Below are positions 1 through 7,114 of a DNA stretch of 23,004 nucleotides, in pieces; the stretch's first letter is position 1; every line of letters starts with the position of its first letter. A model generated the notes under the pieces. The model did no database searches. It had not been told where the DNA came from and saw only the letters and a list, made by a program, of their open reading frames with translations. The stretch is from Pelargonium nanum. Its lineage: Eukaryota > Streptophyta > Magnoliopsida > Geraniales > Geraniaceae. The stretch spans positions 1 through 23,004 of the forward strand of contig JAYMTF010001506.1 of NCBI GenBank assembly GCA_036897485.1, read 5' to 3'. The translations under genes and the position numbers were made by a program.

Positions 1-525
1 GCTAAGACAGTATCTAAGTGTGTTAATGGCATGGATCTTCGTGCACTTAGTGCTTGTCTTGTAGCTGTTGTTTGTTCCTCAGAGCAGCCACCGCTCCGTC
101 CCCTTGGAAGCCCTGCCGGAGATGGAGCCTCTGTTATTCTAAAATCAGTTCTTGAAAGGGCAAAGGAACTCTTAACTGATCCTCATGCTATTGGAAACTG
201 TAGCATGCCTAGTCGCGCCCTTTGGCAGGCGTCCTTCAATGAATTTTTTGGTCTTCTTACCAAGTATTGCCTCAGTAAATACGAAACCATAGTGCAATCA
301 ATAGTTTCCAAGTCCGCACCAAGCACAGAAATTATTGGTTCAGAGGCAGCAAAAGCCATAAGCAGGGAAATGCCTGTGGAACTTTTACGTGCAAGTCTTC
401 CTCACACTGATGACCACCAGCGGAAACTTCTATTGGATTTTGCCCAGCGATCCATGCCCATCACCGGATTCAGTAACCATAGTGGAAGCAGCGGCCAAAT
501 GAACTCAGAATCAGTGAGGAGTTAA
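1..525 (+). CDS. PAT1: PAT1 homologue (decapping activator), C-terminal exon, 5' partial
   Basis: The frame is open from base 1, which is codon phase 0, to a TAA at 523-525. This gives 174 residues, so the window begins inside the last coding exon and the true start lies outside. The text matches the conserved C-terminal helical domain of plant PAT1 proteins: a [13 protein letters not shown] helix, then [19 protein letters not shown], then the [18 protein letters not shown] block and [10 protein letters not shown] near the end. PAT1 proteins bridge deadenylated mRNA, the LSM1-7 ring and the decapping enzyme in cytoplasmic P-bodies, and so promote 5'-3' mRNA decay. The C-terminal domain is the part that binds LSM1-7 and decapping factors. 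The last 20 or so residues ([19 protein letters not shown]) are Ser/Asn-rich and look disordered. No frame damage is seen. Family membership is recognised from memory of Arabidopsis PAT1. Confidence 0.9.
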   Translation, partial: AKTVSKCVNGMDLRALSACLVAVVCSSEQPPLRPLGSPAGDGASVILKSVLERAKELLTDPHAIGNCSMPSRALWQASFNEFFGLLTKYCLSKYETIVQSIVSKSAPSTEIIGSEAAKAISREMPVELLRASLPHTDDHQRKLLLDFAQRSMPITGFSNHSGSSGQMNSESVRS

Positions 526-836
526 CAGATGAGCCGAAGATACAATGAAGTCGAGCAATTATCAGAAACAGAATCAAGGGCTGTGCAGTAGCATACATAC
601 GAGTCAGAGTATGAGGCTTCTTCAACCTTTTTTAACTTTTAATCGTTTTTAACTTTTGTGGAAAATGAAACATGTGATTCTCAAATTGATGAGAACTTAG
701 TCATATATGCATGAATGTGTATTATGTTAAAATTCATGATGGGAGTTTTTCAGCTGGAAGTTCATCCCGGGAGCTTTATTTTGATGCTCTGTTGAAACTC
801 CGGACAACTGGATGCGTAGTGAGTAGAGATGTACAG

Positions 837-912
837 GTGATGTGTTACAGGAAAGCTCAAACCATATTTTTCAAGTGGTGTGTTACAGAAAAGATCGAAC
901 CGTGTTTTTCGG
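837..912 (+). repeat. Two-copy 38-bp tandem repeat in the PAT1 3' region
   Basis: Copy 1 is 837-874 and copy 2 is 875-912, directly abutting and of equal length. Both contain TGTGTTACAG near their start, an AAACC or GAACC block, and a run of five T near their end. By eye they differ at 8 of 38 positions, and 7 of those are A/G differences. This is seen directly. Function is unknown; it lies in probable 3' UTR about 310 bp after the PAT1 stop. Confidence 0.85.
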
Positions 913-1393
913 TTTCTTCCATCAATCTTATTATTTTCAATAGGCAGGGTTGTGACTGGTTTCATGCAAGCAAAGCTTTAGGTGGTTTATGGTGTTTGGG
1001 GTTTTATTTTGAATTTCTAATGAAAGGCATGTATTGACTAAAAAAGAACAAATGAAATTTGGAAAGTAGACACTATAGATCAATGTACTTCATTTTATCT
1101 TTGCTATAGATAATTGTCTTGGTTATGTTATTATTGTCATTTTTGTGCATTTAGATGCTCTGAAGTCTGAGTAAGTTATTTGTTTGGTTTTGTAACTGTA
1201 CTATGAAATATGACATTGAGATGAAATATTTGTAATATGTTATAGAACTTTAAAAGAATTCGAGGAATCGTATGCTCTATTTGTCTCAAAATGAGTGTAT
1301 GTATTTCTTTTTTGTGAAAAGAAAATAGTTAGTGCAATATATTTATTTTTGTATTTTTCATGGTGGCCTTAAGCCATTTTTAAAGGCAAAACC

Positions 1394-1778
1394 CATAATT
1401 AACTTGCAAATACTATCAAATATCTTTCAACTCTCCACAAATTCATGGTTTAATAACAAGAAATAATGGGCAAATCATCAAAGCCAAGAAGCTGGAAAAT
1501 TCAAACCTCAATGTACAAGTACAACTAAATGATAAAACATAACATAACCATTTTATCAATGAATATAATCTCCAAAATTAATATTATTTGAGTGCATAAA
1601 CTACCCACTCAATGGAAAAGGGGTTGGAAAAATAAAATCAATTTGCAGTTTATGTTTATGTTTATTTTGGATACAACAGGAAAATTGAAAATACAAGAAC
1701 ACATTATGCTTTTAGCACATAATTAACTAGCAAGATCCAACAACTATCTTTCAATTTTCCACAAATTCATGGTTCAAT
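1394..1778. repeat. Duplicated ~60-bp module in the 3' flank of F-box gene 1
   Basis: 1394-1453 and 1718-1778 share CATAATTAACT, then a variable stretch, then TATCTTTCAA and TCCACAAATTCATGGTT. The same core recurs at about 4513-4552, in the matching place downstream of the second F-box gene, with AATCTTTCAA and TCCACAAATTCTTGG. The module is therefore part of the F-box 3' flank. It is present once after gene 2 and twice after gene 1. Confidence 0.7.
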
Positions 1779-1956
1779 TTTCTGCTGTCCAACATTTAAC
1801 GTACCAAGAAATTTGGGCACGACAGAAAAAAAGACGAGAAGTTTTACAATTCAAAAGGTAATCTCAGTGTCGCAAAACAATAACCTTATTAGTATGCCAA
1901 ATCTCCACGAATACTGATGATCATCTAATTTTGTTGGCATAGAATGCAACACATCC

Positions 1957-3592
1957 TTAGTCAAACAAATGAAAAATTCCTTCAAGTTCATCTTCTTCAT
2001 TGACCTCTTCAGCTTGCCTTTTAGTTTCTTCGTCGTTGTTAGGTTCCTCTTCTTCTTCGCCTTGTTCCTGTGGATCAAAAAGAGGAAATATGGCGGTTTA
2101 GCCAACCACAAACTAGCATCCTAACTTCAATCAATTTATATAATAGAATTTCGCCACTCTACGATGATTAACTAAACTCTATTTTTACCCTGCACCATGC
2201 AAACAGAAGTTCAAACTTGCCATACATTTTTTCAAAACAAAATACATAAAGAGCTTGAAGGAATGAGCTTGAAGTTGTCATATACTAAAAAGCAAGAAAA
2301 GGGGTTCTTTTATAAACAAAATTATGAGCAGAAAGAAACACGAAGAGAAATGGCATAATAGGGAATAGTACTAGTTCTCAGTCACTTACCCCATCAAGTA
2401 AAAGGAGGCTTTGAACATAATCGATAGCATCATTCACGTGAAAGCCAAGATCCCGAAAATGGCAAGGTTCTTGGAGCTTGGGATCAAATAAAATCAGCTG
2501 GGAATAGGTCATCTTTAGAAGAATATCACCATTTCTGGCGAAACCTAAAGGTTCTGCACGCAAATTTATCCTGAATAATTTACTCCAAGAATTTTGATCT
2601 TCCCTCATCACCCAAACGGTAAGTAATAAATTATGCCGATAATCACCACCAAAAAGAGCCAGTTGCGATTCCCCTAACGCTGCAATTTTCTTCCCGGAAT
2701 TGGTTTCCAAATCAAAATCATCGGGAAGCTTAATGTTTCTGAATTTCTCATCAACAAGGTTTAACGCTGTAATATTCGCATAATAATATGGAAAATAACT
2801 ATTGCCACTTGCCTCCTCCTCCTCCTTTGTCTTGTATCGGTCTCCCAACCAATATAAAGATCCGTCAAAAAAAGTACTGGTCTTGGCGAATTCCTTGATA
2901 CAAAGGCATTGAAGGTCATCATCTGCAATTCTTGTCCAAGAATCGGTTCTTGAATCGTAAAGCTCACCTATTGTTGGATAATAAGGTCGTATTAACGATG
3001 CTTCGACGTTTGTGTATGTCATCCGGACAACCTTGTAATAGCAGTCATGATCAACATCGTCATCATTACCGGAGGAAGGAACAAACCCGAAGCCAATAAC
3101 TGTCGTGACATCACTTTGGCGACCATATACATTTATAGACTCTAACTCACGATTGAAGTCATCAGTATTAGGCAAGATCTTGAACCTTCGAATCACGGGA
3201 TTCCAAATAATCACTCTGTGTGCATCAGAAACACAAACTAAACCATTACAATGCCCCGCTATAAAGAAATCTCTATAAGGATCATACATTGGCTTTCTAT
3301 TAAGAGTCCATGGCCTCTTCCATGGAAACCGAATCCTCATGTGCTCAGATGTTTCCAAGGACAAGTACTCTAGTCCTGAATGTTTCGTTTTTGGTTGCTC
3401 TCGATGAGGAAGTAAAAGGAGAGCACCGGGATCTTTGGAAGCTGTATGGAACTGAAGATGATGGTGGATGAAAGATGAATCTCTGGTGATCAAATGACTC
3501 CAAGATTTGGAAACACACACGAATCGCATCAAAGATTTTGCTGGCAATCTTGTCAAGATATCAAGCACCAAATCTTTGTTGTCCATTTTCAT
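1957..3592 (-). CDS. F-box protein with FBA-type domain and acidic C-terminal tail (tandem copy 1)
   Basis: Two coding exons: 3592-2390 and 2067-1957, with a 322-bp GT-AG intron (donor GTAAGT at 2389, acceptor CCACAG ending at 2068), phase 0, giving 437 residues. The start is the ATG at 3592; the ATG at 3586 is an alternative. Residues about 5-48 form an F-box (LVLDILTRLPAKSLMRFVCV, then SKSW), which should bind SKP1. The rest is an F-box-associated (FBA type 1-like) domain with IAGHCNGLVCVSD, IIWNPVIRRFKILP, VIGFGF and LYWLGDR blocks, which would select the substrate in an SCF ubiquitin ligase. Exon 2 encodes 36 residues, 17 of them Asp or Glu, ending FHLFD before TAA. If the intron is kept, the frame ends after Val-Ser-Asp. 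By eye it is about 70% identical to its neighbour at 4704-6386. The substrate is unknown. Confidence 0.85.
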
Positions 3593-4122
3593 ATTCAATT
3601 AACCCATCAACAATTTCAAGAGACAGAGAAAATAAAGATCAACACAGGCAAGATCAATACCACAACCCTTAATACTTGCTGGAGAGTTTTGTATCCTAAG
3701 ATAGCTCAAGATTAAGTGAACATAAACTATAAAATCAACCGAAAAAAGACTAATAATCCAATTTCAACTCCTCAAGTAAGATCAAACAACAATATTGCTA
3801 GCAAATTATTTTCTGGTGGAAAGTAAAATTAGGGTGATTCAAGAAACCAAGTTTCTGTGAGGCATTTGATCAAACACCTGTTGTGCATTGGTAGTGGAAT
3901 TGAATGTTAGAAACTTACAGTAAATTTTGGCGGCGCTTGTTTGAAATCTCAGATGGAAACCTCAGTTCCGCAGGATTTTCACAGATGCAATCGACTGATC
4001 TGAGGAGCGTTGACTTTATGCATTTATGGGCGTTGACTTGGAAGTTGGACCCTCTTTTGTTCTGGGTTAGATTCTTTCATTTATGAGCCATTTTCTTGTT
4101 GGGCCTAACAGAACATTAGCTT
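3593..4122 (-). other. Leader and promoter region of F-box gene 1
   Basis: A CTGTAAGT donor (GT at 3918-3917) stands where gene 2 has its 5' UTR splice donor, so a 5' UTR intron is likely. I could not place its acceptor with confidence; a CCAG near 3676 is one candidate. Beyond about 3940 the sequence resembles the upstream region of gene 2, including the W-box pair. No coding sequence is seen. Confidence 0.5.
4003..4038. promoter_or_regulatory. W-box pair upstream of F-box gene 1
   Basis: TTGACT occurs at 4010-4015 and again at 4033-4038, starts 23 bp apart. The first lies in an 18-bp string, AGGAGCGTTGACTTTATG (4003-4020), that is repeated exactly upstream of F-box gene 2. TTGAC[CT] is the core bound by WRKY transcription factors. 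The match and its conservation are seen; WRKY control is inferred. Confidence 0.55.
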
Positions 4123-4397
4123 AAAAGACCCAAATACATGAACTTTCATGTTTCGACTAAATTTTGTACATGAAAGTTTTTAACTCAAGCAGTCATTTAA
4201 CTTTCGTATTTTGACCCAAAATAGTACATAAACTTTTGCGTTTCGACTCAATTTGGTCACTGAACTTTTTTAACAAAAATTAATCCCTAAATTTTCAAAT
4301 ATTGACCAGGATCGAATTGAGTCGAAATACAAAAGTTCAGAGAACATTTTGGGTTAAAATAAGTTCAGGAAATATGAAAGTTTAAGTATTGTCTTTT
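4123..4397. repeat. Foldback (MITE-like) repeat between the F-box genes
   Basis: The ends are inverted: AAAAGAC at 4123-4129 against GTCTTTT at 4391-4397. The similarity runs inward for about 30 bp through an AACTTTCAT block. Inside are several degenerate copies of an AACTTT...TTTCGACTCAATTTTG unit in both orientations, which would let the RNA or single strand fold on itself. I could not find a clean target-site duplication, so the transposon family is not assigned. Confidence 0.55.
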
Positions 4398-4703
4398 CTC
4401 TTACTAAAAATTAAGAAAAAAATACGGTAACAGAACAAAATGCAATCTTCATTGTATTCATTTTGGCTACACCAAGAAACCTCAAAAAATAGAAAAACAC
4501 ATTGGTGGTTCAAATCTTTCAAGATTCCACAAATTCTTGGTTTTATTTTCTGCATTCAGTACTCAAACATACTAGGAAAAGTCATGCAAACCAGCTACGT
4601 ATAGTTTCCATGAATTCACGGTCAATCACATCAGTAAATATTGGCCAAGTTTGATAATCCATGATCATCAATTTCTGTTGAAACTGAATGCAAAACAACA
4701 TCC
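4398..4703. other. 3' flank of F-box gene 2
   Basis: Non-coding. It aligns by eye with the 3' flank of F-box gene 1. Just after each stop codon (minus strand) both read TAAGGATGT, then GCATTC, then TGATGATCAT. Further out both carry the CCACAAATTC module. This is probably 3' UTR plus the end of the duplicated unit. Confidence 0.55.
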
Positions 4704-6386
4704 TTAATCAAACAAGCTCAAAGCTTTTAGATATTCCTCTTGTTCCTCAGCCTCTTCGACGAGCCTTCTAGCTTCTTCAGCTTTGGCATGGTTAGGATCA
4801 TCTTCCTCGCCTCTTTCCTGCGGACCAAAAGAAGGGTTAACAATGGTTTAAAACAATAGCGGAACCTGACTTTACAGGAAGATTAGACATAAATTTTTGA
4901 ATGTCATCGTATCAATTTAAATATGCAAACTTTGGCGACAAAACTGTAAGAGAGAATGCATCATTTTTCAACCTTGACAGATGTATTATCCACATTTATT
5001 TCAAATTCGTAAGTTATTTATTAGAGTTTAAGAGTGGTAGGGGAGGCGGCTGCCTACTACAGCCTCCCCCAAGCTCCGCCACTGAAAAGTAAAGTATGAT
5101 GAGAAACGACATAGAATTTACAAGTTTGTATAAATGAGAGAACAACTAAATTAATCTCAATCACTTACCCCATCAAGCAAAAGGAGGCTTTCCACATAAT
5201 CAACAGCATGATGCACATTGAAGCCAAGATCCTGAAAACAGCAAGGATCCTGAAGCTTGGGATCAAATAAAATCAGCTTGGCATACCTCATTTTGAGAAA
5301 AACTTCACCATTTCTAGAGAAACCTAAAGGCTCCGCGCGCAAATTTATCCTAAACAATTTACTCCAAGAAACTTGATCCTCCTCCATCACCCAAACTGTA
5401 AGCAATAAGTTATGTCGATGATCGCCAGCAAATAGAGCCAGTTGTGATCTCCCAAATGCTGTAATTTTCTTGGCAGAATTGGTTTCCAAATCAAAACCAT
5501 CAGGAAGCTTAATGGTTTGGAACTTCTCATCAACAAGGTTAAATGCTGTTATTTTCGGATAAAACCATGGGAAGCTATGACCACCAGTCTCCTCCTCCTC
5601 GTCCTTTGTCTTGTTTCGCTCTCCCAACCAATACAATGATCTATCAACAAAAGTGCTAGTGTTTGTGAATTCCTTGATAGAAAGGCGTTGAACATTGTCA
5701 TCTGCAATCCTCGTCCAAGAACTCGTTCTTGAATCGTAGACTTCGCCTATTGATGGATATGTAGGTCTTGAACATGTGTCTCTGCCCCATGTGTATATCA
5801 TCCGGACAACTTTGTAGCAGTTGTGCTCATCGCCAACAGATCCAAAACCAATGATGGTTTCGTTCAGCATTTGGAAATGAACTTTATGACGCTGAAGCAA
5901 GTACTCGTCTACACGCTGTAGCTGATGATTGAAGTCATTAGAGTCGGGGAGTATCTTGAATCTTCGAATCCCGGGATTCCAAATTATCAGTTTGTGCGCA
6001 TCAGAAACACAAACTAAGCCGTTACAATGTCCTGCTATAAGGAAATCTTGGTAAGAACCACAGATTTGCTTTTTGTTTTGAATCCATGGCCTCTTCCATG
6101 GAGATTTCATTTTCTTGTGCTCGGATGTTTCCAAGGACAAGTATTCTAGTGTTGCTCGCTTTACACGATTATGTTGCTGCCCATCGGGAAGAAAAAGAAG
6201 AGCTCCGGGATCCTTGGAGGATTTCTGGAACTGGAGATGGAGGTAAATGAAAGACGGATCTTTGCTGATCAAATGACACCAAGATTTGGAAACGCACGTG
6301 AACCGGATCAAAGATTTTGCTGGCAACCTTTTCAAGATATCGAACACAAAACCATTCTTGTCCAAAACCGGATTGGATTGATCCAT
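4704..6386 (-). CDS. F-box protein with FBA-type domain and acidic C-terminal tail (tandem copy 2)
   Basis: Coding exons 6386-5169 and 4817-4704, joined in phase 0 across a 351-bp GT-AG intron (donor GTAAGT at 5168, acceptor CCGCAG ending at 4818); 443 residues. I chose the ATG at 6386 (MDQSNPVLDKNG). The longer open frame upstream has no ATG and contains the acceptor of a likely 5' UTR intron (6405-6576). The N-terminal F-box carries VFDILKRLPAKSLIRFTCV and SKSW. An FBA-type domain follows with IAGHCNGLVCVSDAHKLIIW, IRRFKILP, IIGFGSV and LYWLGER. Exon 2 encodes 37 residues, 14 of them acidic, ending ALSLFD. The family role is substrate receptor of an SCF ubiquitin ligase; the target is unknown. 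Relative to copy 1 it has a few extra residues near RHKVHFQMLNE. Both copies look intact. Confidence 0.85.
5031..5090. repeat. GC-rich hairpin / repeat scrap in the F-box gene 2 intron
   Basis: GGGGAGGC at 5040-5047 and GCCTCCCC at 5062-5069 form a perfect 8-bp stem around a 14-nt loop, in otherwise AT-rich intron sequence. Read on the minus strand, the adjoining AGTGGCGGAGCTTGG resembles a short motif common in dispersed plant repeats, and loosely a Pol III A box. No B box or tail was found, so it is at most a fragment. Confidence 0.4.
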
Positions 6387-6686
6387 AAAGGATATCAATA
6401 GACACTGAAAAAGAAGATCAACACATTCAAAATTCAAGATCAATACTTGCAAAGCAGAATTAGGAATTTTTTGTCTCTCCCAGCTTTCAAGTTTTGCTAT
6501 GAACTCGAATATCCAACTATTTATCAGCTAGAAATGAAAATAATGGCAATACGAGAAAGCAAGATTAGAGACTTACAGCAATTTTACGCGCCACTCGTCA
6601 GAAAGCTCTGATGGAAACCTCGGTCCAGACAATTTTTTTCAACTGGGTAACCATTGAAACTCTGGTTCATGAAACAGATTGATACT

Positions 6687-6722
6687 AGGAGCGTTGACTT
6701 TATGAGTTCATGAGCTTTGACC
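6687..6722. promoter_or_regulatory. W-box pair upstream of F-box gene 2
   Basis: TTGACT at 6694-6699 and TTGACC at 6717-6722 have starts 23 bp apart, the same spacing as at F-box gene 1. The string AGGAGCGTTGACTTTATG (6687-6704) is identical in the two genes although sequence on either side has diverged. A WRKY-binding role is inferred from the motif. Confidence 0.55.
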
Positions 6723-6775
6723 TGATGCTGGACAGAGACATAGTGGCTGGATTGTTGAAAATGAGACTCTTTCAC

Positions 6776-6791
6776 CATGTGCATGCACATG
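6776..6791. repeat. 16-bp perfect palindrome
   Basis: CATGTGCATGCACATG equals its own reverse complement. It contains CATGCA, the RY-type core, in both directions. It lies upstream of F-box gene 2 close to a TATA-like stretch. Function is unknown. Confidence 0.6.
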
Positions 6792-6842
6792 AACATATAT
6801 ATGAGAGTACATGGAAAAAGATGCAGATTCATAATTAACAAT

Positions 6843-7114
6843 ATCAGATGAAAAAAGAAACTATATTTTTTTCATCATCAACATGATACAACAATCTAAG
6901 TACTATAACAAAATTTATCCAAAAATGCCATAAAAAGTAAGTAGTGTAACTGGAGGCACTAACACTATCAAATGTTCAAAATTGTTGCTTGCTTCTTCCC
7001 CATCAACCTTCTCTACTCTCTTTTTTTCACTACCCATATCCCAATCTTCTACTATTTTCCCTATTCGGACTTCATAAATTTATAGAAACACAACTGCTTT
7101 TCATTTTCATCGCA
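6843..7114 (-). other. 3' UTR region of HSP70-17
   Basis: Non-coding sequence after the HSP70-17 stop on the minus strand. No gene or clear poly(A) signal was picked out. Confidence 0.4.

Larger units (their letters stand above)
526..1956. other. PAT1 3' region and intergenic DNA up to the first F-box gene
   Basis: AT-rich sequence with no convincing gene. The first few hundred bases are probably the PAT1 3' UTR. A 108-codon open frame at 711-1037 has no recognisable protein character and overlaps a tandem repeat, so I leave it as UTR. The part from about 1390 to 1956 is the 3' flank of the minus-strand F-box gene. It includes a short duplicated module listed separately. I saw no canonical AATAAA that clearly fixes the PAT1 polyadenylation site. 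Confidence 0.6.
6387..6842 (-). other. Leader, 5' UTR intron and promoter of F-box gene 2
   Basis: A probable 5' UTR intron runs from 6576 (donor GTAAGT) to 6405 (acceptor CTTCTTTTTCAG), leaving an 18-nt leader before the ATG at 6386. Further upstream lie the W-box pair, a 16-bp palindrome at 6776-6791, and a TATATAT near 6797-6803 that could be a TATA box. An 85-codon open frame here has no protein character. Confidence 0.55.

Noticed and set aside
711-1037. 108-codon plus-strand open frame after PAT1
   Set aside because: No recognisable domain, overlaps the 38-bp tandem repeat and lies in probable 3' UTR; composition is that of non-coding AT-rich DNA.
1851-2111. 86-codon minus-strand open frame over the F-box 1 tail exon
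   Set aside because: It is a different frame of the real exon 2 (2067-1957), runs through the intron acceptor, and has no counterpart in the paralogue.
3180-3200. TTCGAATC-like string suggesting a tRNA B box
   Set aside because: Lies inside conserved F-box coding sequence and has no cloverleaf around it; no tRNA was found in the window.
3494-3715. Plus-strand open frame antisense to F-box 1, with a look-alike at 6171-6401 antisense to F-box 2
   Set aside because: The resemblance between the two is explained by the sense-strand F-box sequence being conserved; no independent evidence of antisense genes.
6386-6452. N-terminal extension of F-box 2 upstream of the ATG at 6386
   Set aside because: The longer frame would start at a TTG and contains a good splice acceptor (CTTCTTTTTCAG), so it is leader sequence; the F-box begins normally after 6386.
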